Notes: generated by a model from the sequence alone, not told the origin. A stretch of 64,000 bases of DNA from Lentisphaeria bacterium (GCA_022009855.1 CP091727.1:2604001-2668000), one strand, 5' to 3'. Positions 51,085-61,335 are shown, counted from the stretch's first letter. A program made the numbers and translations.

Positions 51085-52781
51085 AAGGAATTCGAATGAT
51101 CGGGCTCGGGCTTCTGCTCGGACTGGCGCTGGCGGCTGCGGGAGCGGAGAAGGTGCTCTTCTCCGCGGATTTCCTGCGGCAGGTCAAGCCGACCGCCACC
51201 CGCACGGTGTCGGAGGAAGACGGCGTGCAGGTGCTGACGATCCAGTCGAAGACGGAGGCGGGGAACAAGATTTCGATTCCGGTGGATCCTGCGTTGTTGT
51301 CGGGGAAGAGTGTGGTGTTCTCCGCCGAGGTGGAGCAGGAGAATGTTTCCGCTCCGCCGAAACCGTGGAACGGCGTCAAGGTGATGCTTTCGCTCGTCTA
51401 TGCCGACGGAAAACATAACTACCCGCAGGCGCCCAACGCGGCGGGGACGCTGCCGTGGCAGACCCGCTCGGCCCGGATTTCGCTGCCGCAGCTGAAAAGC
51501 GCCGCCTTCACGCTCGGGCTGGAGGCGGTTTCCGGTACGGTCCGGTTCCGCAACGTGCAGATCGTCGAGGTGGAGATGCCCGATTACGAGAAACGTCTCG
51601 TCACCGGAACGGCCAACCGGAAGGATGCCGTGTACAGACCCGGCGAGGAGATGATGTTCTCCTTCCAGATCCTCAACGACGGCAAGCCGGAATCGGGGAA
51701 ACTCCGGATCATCCGCGCGAGCGACGACGGCCGGAAGGAGACCTTCGAACGCGAAGTGAAGGCGGAGGCGCCATGTGTGGTGCGCGCTTCGCTGAATCAG
51801 CCCGGTTTCGTGATGGTCAAGGCGATACTGCTCGATCCCTACGGCACTCCGGCGAAACGGCGCAACGGTCGCAACGTGCAGTACGGACTCGCCGGCGGCG
51901 TCGCGGCGGATACCCTGAAGCAGGGCGTTCCGGAGCCGGCCGATTTCGACGCCTACTGGAGCCGGGCGAAAGAACAGCTCGCCGCGGTACCGCTCCGGGA
52001 ACTCGAACGCAAGGTGCTGAAGGAGACGGCCGTTTCGACCATTTACGACGTCAAGGTGGCCTGCGCGGGGAAGCGGCCGGTTTCCGGGTATCTTGCGATT
52101 CCGAAGGGGCAAAGCCCGGTTCTCTGCCGCTGCGGATTTACTTCGACGGCTACGCGGTCCACAGCGCGCAGGTGCGGGAGTCGCCGAAGGCGATCTGTTT
52201 CTTCGTCAACGCACACGGCATTGAGAACAACCGTGAGGCGGCCTACTATACTGCGCTGGCGCGGGGAGAGCTCCGGGGATACGGGTTCCGAAACGAGGAG
52301 AATCAGAAGCCGGAGAGCTGTTACTTCAACAACATGATCCTGCGCGATTTGCGCGCACTGGAGTACGCCCGGAGCCTGCCGGAGTGGAATCAGAAGGAGG
52401 TCCATCTTGTCGGCGGCAGTCAGGGGGGCGTTTCAGACGATGGCGGTGGCCGGTCTGTCGGAGGGAATCACCTCGTGCGACATCAACATCCCGTGGTTCT
52501 GCGACCTCGGCGGGGTGAAGATCGGCCGGGTGCGCGGCTGGCGCCCGGAGTACGCGCCCGGGTTGGGATACTTCGACACGGTGAACTTCGCCCGGCGGGT
52601 CAAATGCCCGGTGAAGATCACCGCCGGACTCTCCGACTGGGTTTGTCCGCCCTCGGGCGTCTGGGTGCTTTACAACAATCTGCCGGGACCGGCGGAACTC
52701 ACGATGCTGCAGGGGCTGGACCACGCGGTCTATCCGGGCTACAACCGGGCGAAGGCCGCCCGGACCTCCCATCGAAAGTAG
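51081..52781 (+). CDS. Secreted acetylxylan-esterase-like enzyme (CE7-like)
   Basis: The reconstructed protein has about 566 residues. A signal peptide (MIGLGLLLGLALAAAGA) precedes a beta domain (about 22-170) with PWNGVKVMLSL and GLEAVSGTVRFR, the same domain as in the GH5 enzymes at 36124 and 52842. The catalytic part resembles CE7 cephalosporin-C/acetylxylan esterases: FDAYWSRAKEQLAAVPL, the nucleophile elbow GGSQG, the Asp in AGLSDWVCPPSG and the His in GLDHAVYPGY. It removes acetyl groups from xylan or related glycans outside the cell. Breaks near 52115 and 52425 are one base each. It is coupled to the regulator by ATGA and followed by the GH5 gene. Confidence 0.82.
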
Positions 52782-52841
52782 ATATCGGGAGAGCTTTCCG
52801 CCGGGCAATAGTGAGAGGAAAACAATACGAAAGGAATTCGG

Positions 52842-54535
52842 AATGCAGATGAAGCAAATGAAAATATGCTTGTTTCTGTTTTGATGCCTCTGCTTTCTAT
52901 CGGACTTGCTGCCGGAGAAGTCGTCTATCGCTGCGACTTTTCTCCGGAAGAGTTAAAAGGATGGCGGTTCGGCAAGATCGCAACCTCTGAAAAAACGCCG
53001 GACGGCTACGTTCTCAAGATTACTGCTGCGGCAGACAAAACTCATAATAAGATCTCGCTGCCGCTCAATCTCGCGCCGTGGAGCGGGAAGATATTGCGTA
53101 TGAGCTGCAAAATGAAGCTTGATGATGTAACCAAACCGAAACATAAGTGGAACGGTTCGAAATTCATGCTCGTATGGAAGCAGGGGCCGGACGGTACGAT
53201 GCAGTATCGCCATCCCGAAGGACGATTCGGCACTGCCGACTGGTTCGATGTTGTCCATTATGCGGTGATTGGACCGAATCCGACTTCGGGCAGTCTTCAG
53301 CTTGGTCTGGAAGAGTCAAAAGGAACCATCCGGTTTCGCGATTTGAAACTTGAACTTCTGGAACTGACGGAGGTCTATCCGGCTGTGGCTCCGCCGGGAC
53401 CCGGGCGGTTTACACCGATCGTGTATCACGTGCTCCGCGCAGACGAGGGGCGATGTCTCCTTCCCGGTTCCGCAACACGGTGATTTCGAAAGACCTGCCG
53501 GATCTGCGCAGCTGGGGGGCCAATCTGATTCGCTGGCAGCTGGTTCGCAACTGGAACAAGGTGGGAGACAACCGGAATGTCGAAGAGTACCTTGCCTGGA
53601 TCGACGGGCGTATTCCGGAGGTCCAACAGGTTCTCGATAAGGCGCAGCAGCTCGGTATGAAGGTGGTGCTTGATCTCCATGTCGCACCGGGCGGTCGACG
53701 GGCGAACGGCGAAATGGAGATGTTTTACAACCGGAAATATGCCGACGCCTTTCTTGAGGCGTGGCGGCGGCTGGCACAGGCAGTCAAGGGACATCCTGCG
53801 CTCTATGGATACGACCTCATCAATGAACCGAAGCATCACCCGGGCGCACCGATCGACTACCTTGCTTTGCAGTATGAAGCGGCAAAGTTGTGCGTGCAAT
53901 CGATCCGGAAACGCCGCTGATAGTCGAAGCAAACGATATGGCTTCGCCTCAGGAATTCTCCTATCTGCACGTACTGCCGCTCAAGGATGTAATCTACCAG
54001 GTTCACATGTACAAACCGGGTTCCTATACCCATCAAGGCGTGCGAAAGAGCCCGCTGACCGGACGATACCCGGGAAAAATCAATAATGCGGAATGGAATA
54101 AAGAGAGCCTCCGGGAAGCACTTCGTCCGGTCCGTGAATTTCAGCTCAAATACGGCGCGAAAATTTATGTGGGTGAGTTCTCTGCGATTCGCTGGGCTCC
54201 GGGAGGTGCACAGTACCTGGAGGATTGTCTCAGCCTTTTCGAGGAATACGGCTGGGATTGGAGTTATCATGCGTTTCGTGAATGGTCCGGCTGGAGTGTC
54301 GAGCACACCTCTGACCGCAACAATCCAGATCCCTCCCCTGTCGATACTGATCGAAAAAAGTCCTTATCAAGTATCTGAAACTTAACGACGAAAATAGTCT
54401 GAAAAATGAACATCAATTCTTTGGCGAATCGGAGCGAAGAGATGAAAACCAAAAAAAGCTGATGGTTAAGCCGGTTGACTGCTTCAAAGGAAAAAGATTA
54501 TCCAGTATCTGTCTCTCATTTTTTCCATAAATTTA
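52842..54535 (+). CDS. Secreted GH5-family glycosidase with N-terminal beta domain (locus G)
   Basis: The reconstructed protein has about 560 residues and is a paralogue of the gene at 36124. The likely start is ATG 52842 (AAAGGA upstream); a repair in the T run near 52881 joins it to the signal peptide core SVLMPLLSIGLAAG. The beta domain has KHKWNGSKFMLVW and GLEESKGTIRFR. The barrel shows LIRWQLVRNWN, LDLHVAPGG, the acid/base in YDLINEP, HMYKPGS and the nucleophile in IYVGEFSAIRW, then WDWSYHAFREWSGWSVEH. Breaks near 53440, 53890 and 54353 are one base each. After the last, the frame runs to 54535, overlapping the pilin-like gene. Probably a cellulase- or mannanase-type endo-glycosidase acting with the esterase. 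Confidence 0.82.
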
Positions 54536-55258
54536 CGCTTATTGAACTCCTTGTAGTAATAGCGATTATTGCAATACTGGCGGCGCTGCTGTTGCCGGCG
54601 TTGACGCAGGCACGCAGCCGTGCCAAACAGATCCAGTGCCTGGCCAATTTGAAACAGTTCGGGAACGCAATGCAGCTTTATGCCGCGGAGAATAATGATT
54701 TTATACCTGGAAAAGGAGAGGCGACGGATGGTTCAAAAATTACGATCTTGCAAAATTTCTCAGGAGCCCCGAAGGAGAATTTTGACAGCAGCAGCTGGCC
54801 GCCGAAGATCATGTGTCCCGGGGCACCCCATGCAGCAACCGGGAATGTCCAACGCTCTTACGGCATGCATGTCCGCGCATTACTGAATACCGGCAACGGA
54901 AACTATAACTTTCCGGGCAGTATCGTAACCTTACCCTCCGGAATTTCCCCGCCTTCAAGATGACGCGGGTACGGAACGCTTCCACGAAGTTTCTGCTGAT
55001 GGACGCCACTGATTGGATGATCGAGAAAGAGGATGGAACATTCAAGTATCTGCTGGAAGGGGAACAGGATGGTACCGGCTCCTCGGGACTGATCGCCTAT
55101 CGCCATCAGGGGCAAAGCGTCAATGTGCTGTTTTCGACGGCAGTGCAGACAATCGAGGACGGCTGACTATGGTTTATCGCAGTGGCGATATCCCTCCATG
55201 TCGCCATGGTGTCCTTATGAACGGTAAAGCCGTGCTGTGGTTAACAAACAGACAATGA
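54475..55258 (+). CDS. Pilin-like protein with H-x9-DG motif (locus G)
   Basis: A leader of about 19 residues precedes FTLIELLVVIAIIAILAALL with Glu+5; the residue before Phe is Lys. The only in-frame start is TTG 54475; an ATG at 54442 in the same frame is cut off by TGA 54460, so the true start is uncertain. Breaks near 54942 and in the T run 55131-55134 must be repaired; the second restores H-QGQSVNVLF-FDG, the family motif, and extends the protein to 55258. This is the only locus where the pilin-like gene comes last, after the enzymes. Confidence 0.78.
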
Positions 55259-55282
55259 GAAGAATACTTTGGGAGAACACAC

Positions 55283-56553
55283 TCAGGCGGCGGCGGCGAG
55301 CAGCACCCCCGCAATGGCGCCGAGCGCGTAGCCGAGCACCTGAATCGCCACAAGGTGTTCATCGGCAATCGCGAGGATCATCCGGTGGAATTCGGTGACA
55401 TCCTGCGCCGCGACTGAGGCTTCAATCCGGTGCGGCAGGTTGAGCCGGGCGATGAGGACCGCTTTCCCTTCGCCGCGCAGATAGTTGCCGATTCCTTTCC
55501 GCAGGGCGGGCAGAATCTGGTTGCGGATCATCTCCCATAACTCCGGAGAACGGAGCGTCTGATCGGCCAGCTCCGGGAGTTTTTTCCTGCAGGTAGTCGT
55601 GCAGGATCTCCTCCAGCTTGGTGGAACCCCGGGCAAGCAGTTCCCGGAGATGCTCCTGCGCCTCGGCACTGCGCAGATACTCCCGCACCCGGAGCGTGAA
55701 GCGCAGTACCTCATCGCGGATCAGCTCCTGCGTCGGCTCCTCGCCGAGCTTTTCGCTGATCTGGCGTTCGATGTGTTCCCAGTCGAGGTAGTCCACCAGC
55801 CCCGCCGCAAGGTCCGCCGGCACCAGAATGCGCGGCAGCAGCCGGAGTTTCTCACGCAGATAGTCCCGCACGCCGCTGCGCAGGTTGTCGCGCAGCAGCG
55901 CCGCCAGTTCAGGAGAGCGCTTGCGCAGTTCGTCGATGATCGCCGAAGCGAGCTTCTCCCGGTTTTTCGGGAGCGTTGAGGTAACCGGCCGCCACTTCAT
56001 CCCATAACCGCCGGAGATTTTCCGTCGTCAGATTGTCCCGCAATCCGGTACGCAGCGCCTCTTCGACGTGTGGCGCAATGAATTCGGAGATCCGTTCCGA
56101 ATAGCGTTGAAGAAAGCGGGTGGCGACGTCGCGCAACCGCAGCAGCAGGGATTCGTTTTCGAAGAGTTCCGTGGCGGCCTTGCCGATCTCAGTGGCGATT
56201 TCGTCCGGATCGATCAGGTTTCGGGGAATCTCTTCGCCCAGCACCCGCCCGATCCGATCTTTGTTGGCTGGAATCAGCCCCTGACGCCAGATGCCGAACG
56301 TCGCATAGCGCAGCCAGTGGCGGTCGGTGCGGCGGTAGGGCTTGAAGAGCATCTCGATGGCGATGAAGTTGGTGAGATAACCGACCGCCGCGCCGGTGAG
56401 AATCGGCATCGCCCAGTCAGTTACCCAGCCGGGGGCAATCCAGATGCCTGTACGGCGCAACAGCGGCAGCGCGACCAGTACCGGCAGCGTCGCCCAGCTC
56501 ACCGGACGGATGATTTGCTCGGCGCTTCGCAGAATCCGGTCGCTCCGCCCCAT
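55283..56553 (-). CDS. DUF445-family membrane protein
   Basis: The reconstructed protein has about 423 residues. It has two N-terminal membrane helices (WATLPVLVALPLL, AMPILTGAAVGYLTNFIAIEM), a long coiled, helical middle and a C-terminal helix (VLGYALGAIAGVLLAAA), the DUF445/YheB layout. The signature GYLTNFIAIEMLFKPYRR followed by GLIPANKDRIGRVLGE is typical. Function is unknown; such proteins have been linked to envelope or stress roles. Breaks near 55975 and 55585 are one base each. It converges on the pilin-like gene of locus G with only 24 bases between stops. Confidence 0.83.
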
Positions 56554-56568
56554 CTTCCTCCTCCGGCG

Positions 56569-57566
56569 TTACCGGCTCGTCTTCGGCGCAAGGTCGATCA
56601 GGCCGCGGTTGACCGGCGCGGTGCGTTTCTCCTGCGGCGTCACCGCCGGCAGACTGCCGTCGTCATCTTCTTCCACGTCGTCGATCAATCTGCTCGCCCG
56701 GGTTTTTCCGTAGGAGGGATCCTTGAAATCAATGCCGACCCGGGCGGGTTCTCCGCCGACCAGCGTGACGGCCCCGCTCACCGGATCGCGCAGCAGCGAC
56801 GGAATCGTCGAGGTGGTCTTGCGGTATTCGTTGGCAATGTTGGCACCGTCCAGACTGAAGGCGAGATAGTGGGCGACCTTCGGCGAGACCGGCATCAGAA
56901 GATGAATCCGGCTGAGCATGTCGATCTCAGCGTGAAACTTCTCCTGACCGATGGCGCGTCCGATCCGCATGACGCCGAACACCTTTTCCGCATCCTCGAC
57001 GATCAGGTAGTAGTAGCGGTTGCTCCCTTCGACCAGCGAACGGATCGTGTAGGTGCGGGGAACCGCCTTGCCGGAATTTTTCCCTGAGAGATCGGGGATC
57101 CCCACGGTGCGGCTCCAGTTGTCAACCCCCTGGCCACCTGGAACTTGAGATCGCGGCTCTTGTATTCAACCGGGAGCATGCTGTGGGCGAGATAGACGTT
57201 GATCCGGTAGGTCCCGACAGGATCGATGTCATAATATTTGTTCACCGGCAGGACCATCCGTTTGACTTCGCCGGGGCCGAGCACCAGCCCGGTGACGGAG
57301 ATCTCCGCGCCGGGGCGTTTCGGCACCAGTCGGCCGTTCGCATCGCGGATTTCAAAGAGAATGAACCCCTGCAGGCGCGGGTCGTTGCCGAACACCAGCG
57401 CCCGTCCCGAGTCGTTGCGCAGCGAAATGCAGGCGTAGACTGGTTCATACTGCATGTAGACTGTGCGGTTGAGGTCGATATCCAGCCCCATCTGGGCGTG
57501 GACGACAATGGCGGCCAGCAGAAGGAGGAGGCCGGTGACGAGTTTGCAGGAGGTGAGTTTTATCAT
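56569..57566 (-). CDS. Secreted protein of unknown function
   Basis: The reconstructed protein has about 332 residues. It has a signal peptide (KLVTGLLLLLAAIVVHAQ) and an Ig-like beta domain (RTVYMQYEPVYACISLRNDS, VLGPGEVKRMVLPVNKYYD). A C-terminal region reads YLIVEDAEKVFGVMRIGRA and HIDMLSR-type strands and ends in a charged tail. I do not recognise a family. The ATG overlaps the GT9 stop codon (57563-57566), so it is translationally coupled to a glycosyltransferase, and it ends 15 bases before the DUF445 gene. A frame break near 57110 splits the two regions. It probably acts in the periplasm or envelope. Confidence 0.6.
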
Positions 57567-58623
57567 GGTTTCCGGAATCCTTTCCTGGTTTCGAGCCGGG
57601 TTGAAATTTCTTCTGCGATGCGCTCCGGATCGAGCGCGTGACAGGCGGAATCGGCCGGACAGACCCGCTTCAGGCAGCGAATGCACGGCAGATCCCGCTG
57701 GAATGTTCTGCTCTCCGGGCTGTACGGGCCGGTACGCTCGGGATCGGTCGGGCCGAAAAACCGAAGACCGGACGGCGGAGCGCCGCCGCCGCGTGGATCG
57801 GCCCGGAGTCGTTGCTGATGACCACTTCCGCTTGGCGGAGCAGTTCCATCATCTCGCCGAGCGTGGTTCGACCACACAGGCGCAACAGCGGGAAATCCGC
57901 CGGAAGTGCCGCCGCAATCGCCTCTTCCGTCGGACACTCTCCGGTGGAACCGGTCGTGGCGAAATATAGATCCGGCCTTCGCCGGCGCAACGCTTCGCTC
58001 ACCCGGGCGAAAAGCTCCGGCGGAAACTGTTTGCTGGCCCAGCGCGCCCCGGGAATCAGTATGGCAAGCGGTTTCGGCAGCGGTCCGCATTTCTTCTCCA
58101 GCGAAGCGGCGTTTGCGGGATGTTCCGGGAGCTCCGGCAGTTCGACCGCGCAGGGATCGCGGAAGAGCGCTCCGACCAGATTGACGTACCGTTCGACCGC
58201 ATGCCCCGGCGGAACCGGCAGGGCGGTACGGTAGAACCAGCGGGCGAATTTTTCCCGCGGCGCGGCAAATCCGACGACCGGACCGCCCTTCGCCAGAAAG
58301 GCGAAGAGTGCGCTCCGGGTCAGCCCCTGAAAGTCGAGGATGAGATCGTACCGCTTGCGGCGCAGGTTGCGGACCAGACGGAAGAATTCCGGCAGCATGG
58401 TGCGGCACTTCCCCAGCTTCTTCCGCTCGAAGAGGATCGTTTCCGAAACCGGCCACGGACTGTAGTCGAGAATCCCGGCGAACGCCGGTGCAACCAGAAA
58501 ATCCAACTCCGCTTCCGGGAGGCGCCGGTGCAGCTCCGCCAGCGCCGGAAACAGGTGGATGATATCCCCCAGACTGCTCGGCTTGATGACCAGAACGCGT
58601 TTGATTCTTCCGGCGTCAATCAT
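57563..58623 (-). CDS. Glycosyltransferase family 9 (heptosyltransferase-like)
   Basis: The reconstructed protein has about 353 residues. GT9 landmarks are the N-terminal VLVIKPSSLGDIIHLFPAL, the middle YDLILDFQGLTRSALFAFL, LAILIPGARWASKQFPPELF and the nucleotide-sugar site VVISNDSGPIHAAAALRRPV, then GFFGPTDPERTGPYS. These enzymes add heptose or related sugars to the lipopolysaccharide core at the inner membrane. I start at ATG 58623, where the family begins. One break near 57757 affects the last quarter. It follows the phosphoesterase gene by 19 bases and overlaps the next gene, making a four-gene envelope-like operon with the DUF445 gene. Confidence 0.87.
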
Positions 58624-58642
58624 GGGTTTGGACCGTTGGCGG

Positions 58643-59458
58643 TTACGTCCCGGCGGCAAGACGGAGCGCCAGCCGCTCCGGCAGCCCCGCGTCGATGATT
58701 TTATTCTGCGCCGCCCCGATGTCGTAGGGCAGGCGATAGCGGGTGATGATGTGTTTGTCCGTGTCGAACACGGCGAAGCTCGCACGGGGATCGCGGTTGC
58801 GCGGCTGGCCGATGCTGCCCACATTGAAGAGGTATTTGTACCCGACCTTCACCTCGACCGGGAGTTCGTCGGCGCAGTTGAAGTCGACGTTGGCGGTTTC
58901 ATCATCGGCATTGGTGGTCCACTCCGGCAGATCGTCGATGCTCCGCTCGTTGAGGCTGGTGATCGGCTTCTTCACGAAGGCCACCGGCACGTGGGAGTGC
59001 CCGCAGAAACAGATCTGGGTAAACTGGTAGGAGAAGTTGTCCGCCGCGTGGTGCGCGTCGAAGATGTAACCCCAGTTTTCCGGCGTGTCGAGCGTGGCGT
59101 GAACTACCGTCGAGTTGGTGCCGGGAATGGTCGAACGGTAAGGCATGCTCACCAGCCAGGCGCGTTCCTCTTCGGTGAGCTGCTGCCGCGTCCAGTTCAC
59201 GGCGAACTTCGCATGCGGATTGAAGCCGGACATCTCCGTATTGCCATTTGCCGTGTATTCGTCGTGGTTGCCACGCACCATGGCCGCCCAGTTGAGATCG
59301 CGGACCAGGTAGAGGCATTCGCGCGGTTCGGCGTTGTAGCCGACGATGTCGCCGAGCGAGACGTAACGGTCAACCGCAAGTTCGCGGCATTTCTCCAGAA
59401 CCACTTTCAGTGCATCCCCGTTGGCATGAATGTCACTGAGAATCGCATATTTCGCCAT
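58643..59458 (-). CDS. Calcineurin-like metallophosphoesterase
   Basis: This intact 271-residue protein contains all phosphoesterase motifs: SDIHANGDAL, SLGDIVGYNAEP, GNHDEY, VVHATLD and CFCGHSHVP, which bind two metal ions. It resembles the YfcE/diadenosine-tetraphosphatase-like branch. The substrate is unknown; small nucleotide or phosphate esters are typical. I start at ATG 59458, where the family sequence begins. The upstream gap to the RNase P RNA (59459-59575) probably holds its promoter. First gene of the operon with the GT9 enzyme. Confidence 0.88.
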   Translation of the reverse strand: MAKYAILSDIHANGDALKVVLEKCRELAVDRYVSLGDIVGYNAEPRECLYLVRDLNWAAMVRGNHDEYTANGNTEMSGFNPHAKFAVNWTRQQLTEEERAWLVSMPYRSTIPGTNSTVVHATLDTPENWGYIFDAHHAADNFSYQFTQICFCGHSHVPVAFVKKPITSLNERSIDDLPEWTTNADDETANVDFNCADELPVEVKVGYKYLFNVGSIGQPRNRDPRASFAVFDTDKHIITRYRLPYDIGAAQNKIIDAGLPERLALRLAAGT

Positions 59459-59575
59459 CTTTGCCCAAAATCCCGGTCTGTTTCCGGGGCGGCGGTCCTT
59501 CCCGTCACCCGAACCTGAATACATACGATCCCGTGCGGCGCCGGCCCTCCGGAACCGCTCCGGGCAGAAGAGATG

Positions 59576-59940
59576 CGCCGGCTGCTGTAAGCCGGATTCT
59601 GTGCTCTCCGCGAACGGAGGCGGCAATCATCTGTCTGTGCGACCAGAACCCGGGATTGATAGCGCCGCGAGCAACGGCATCATCCCCTATTTGGTCTTGC
59701 TGCGGGAGGGGTTTACCATGCGACGCCGCTTTCGCTGACGCGCCCGGCGGGCTCTTACCCCGCCTTTTCACTTTGCCTCCGACGCGTCGGAGGCGGTATC
59801 TTTCTGTGGCACTGGCCTTCCCGCGGAATATGGTCCGCGGTATCCTTCTTTTCAAAAGGACTCCCTGCTCTGTGCAGTCCGGACTTTCCTCAGCGGCCCC
59901 GGAGTGAACTCCCGGCCGCCGCGACTGCCCGCAGCCGACA
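59576..59940 (-). ncRNA. rnpB: RNase P RNA, bacterial class A
   Basis: On the minus strand the RNA begins GTCGGCTGCGGGCAGTCGC and contains the universal GAGGAAAGTCCGGAC near the 5' end and ACAGAATCCGGCTTA near the 3' end. In between are the expected GGTAAACCCC and the AAATAGGGG-type core segments and several closed hairpins (for example CCTCCGACGCGTCGGAGG). It is the catalytic subunit that trims tRNA 5' leaders. Ends are approximate to a few bases. Short open frames inside it are not genes. Confidence 0.95.
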
Positions 59941-60072
59941 CATCCCTATAGACCTGTTAATATAGCAATCTCTTTGAAATATACAAGAGCCGGCGCCGTT
60001 TTTTTGCCGACCTTTTCCGCACACCTGACGAAAAATATGGTTACTTTTTTCATTTGATTGCAGGAAGGGGGA

Positions 60073-60101
60073 TTGACAAGCGGAACGGACGGGTATATAT
60101 T
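60073..60101 (+). promoter_or_regulatory. Sigma70-type promoter of the CorA-like gene
   Basis: TTGACA (60073-60078) and TATATT (60096-60101) are 17 bases apart. Transcription would start near 60108, leaving a 275-base leader before the coding region. Confidence 0.82.
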
Positions 60102-60107
60102 CTGCAC

Positions 60108-60382
60108 TGCCGTCAGAAATCAACCATTCTTACAACGGGTACTATGAAAGAAAAACAGAAAAATACAGTCGGTGAGGACCCTGGACCCCGATGGCGTGAA
60201 GCCGTGTCGGGCGGTATTTTTCTGTCCGGCCCGCGCTGCTGACCTCTTCATTCCGGAAGAGTTTCCGCCGCAGTGCGCCTGCGGCTTCACGCCTTCCAAA
60301 ACGGTGATCCCGGCGTCATTCGTTCCGGCGCTTCTCTGCGTCCGGAAAGTGTGAGCAACTTCTTTTCAGGGATGGATTTGTC
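60108..60382 (+). promoter_or_regulatory. Long structured 5' leader, candidate riboswitch
   Basis: A perfect 12-bp helix (60155-60166 with 60214-60225) encloses a 47-base domain with its own stems (CCCGA/TCGGG, GGC/GCC). GGCGTGAAGCCG (60193-60204) in that domain is also perfectly complementary to CGGCTTCACGCC (60282-60293), so two folds exclude each other. A further hairpin CTCTTC/GAAGAG (about 60244-60261) lies between. It precedes a CorA-type metal transporter. I cannot assign it to a known riboswitch class; an M-box Mg2+ element was considered and fits poorly. Confidence 0.5.
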
Positions 60383-61334
60383 ATGTTCAGATGTTACGAT
60401 CTGGTCGATGGGCGCGTTCAGAGCTGTCCGGAGGGGCAGCTCGGAATCATTCAGGTGTACAGCGCCCCGACCGAGGAGGAGAAGCGCTACCTGGTCGAAC
60501 AGTGCGGCATCGACGAGCATACGCTCGTTTCCGCGCTGGATGAGGGATGAAATTTCCCGTGTCGAGTATGAGCGCAACCACATCGCGGTGATTCTCAAAC
60601 GGCCGCGCAATTTTCAGGTGGACCGCACGATGGCCTTCAAGGTGTCATCGATCGGCGCGTTCCTGTTCAAGGACCGCATCATCGTGCTCCAGGCCGAGCC
60701 GATGCCGCTCTTCGAACACGGGAGGATGCCGCTGCGGGGCAATACAATTCAGGGAGTGCTGCTGCGGCTGCTGCATCACTCCACCCATCATTTTCTGCAG
60801 CATCTGCGGATCATCCGCAACATCTCCGACGAGATCGAGAACAAGATCGAATTCGCGGTGACCAACAAGTCGCTGGTGAACATGTTCTCGCTGCTGAAGA
60901 GCCTCACCTATTACGAGAGCGCGACCAGCGCCAACCAGCTGCTGCTGCTCAAGCTCAAGAACGACGCGAACAAGATCGGCTTCAACGAGGAGGAGCTGGA
61001 TTTTCTCGACGACATCACCGTCGAGAACAAGCAGTGCGACAACCTCGCCGGAATCTACGCCGGAATTCTGACCGGCATGTCCGACGCGCGGGTTTCGGTG
61101 GTCAGCAACAACCTCGCGGTCATCATGAAATATCTCGCGGTGATCAACGTGGTGTTCATGCCCGCGACTGTGCTCACCGGCCTGGGCGGCATGTCCGAAT
61201 TTTCCATGATGACCGAAGGGCTCTGGTGGCCGCACGCCTACAGCGCGCTGGTGCTGGTGATGGTGGTGGTGGGATACATCACCTATCTTCTGGTCAAGCA
61301 GGTCGGGACGAATGACATCGGGAGGAGGCGCTGA
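60383..61334 (+). CDS. CorA-type divalent metal transporter, variant motif
   Basis: The reconstructed protein has about 317 residues. A cytoplasmic N-terminal domain (MFRCYDLVDGRVQSCPEGQ, EYERNHIAVILKRPRNF) and a long helical stalk (LVNMFSLLKSLTYYESATSA, FLDDITVENKQ) precede two C-terminal membrane helices (YLAVINVVFMPATVLTGLGG and AYSALVLVMVVVGYITYLLV). This is the CorA pentamer layout for Mg2+, Co2+ or Zn2+ transport. The family GMN filter is GMS here (GGMSEF). The N-terminus at ATG 60383 needs one repair in the G run 60546-60548. The long leader upstream suggests metal-responsive control. Confidence 0.8.
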
Positions 61335-61335
61335 A

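Noticed and set aside
59461..59907. Open frames across 59461-59907 on both strands
   Set aside because: The region is the RNase P RNA, with its universally conserved sequence segments.
60108..60382. M-box Mg2+ riboswitch before the CorA-like gene
   Set aside because: GGTGAGG and GCTGCTGACC resemble M-box pieces, but the second lies outside the closing helix and the rest of the core is missing. Kept only as an unassigned leader.
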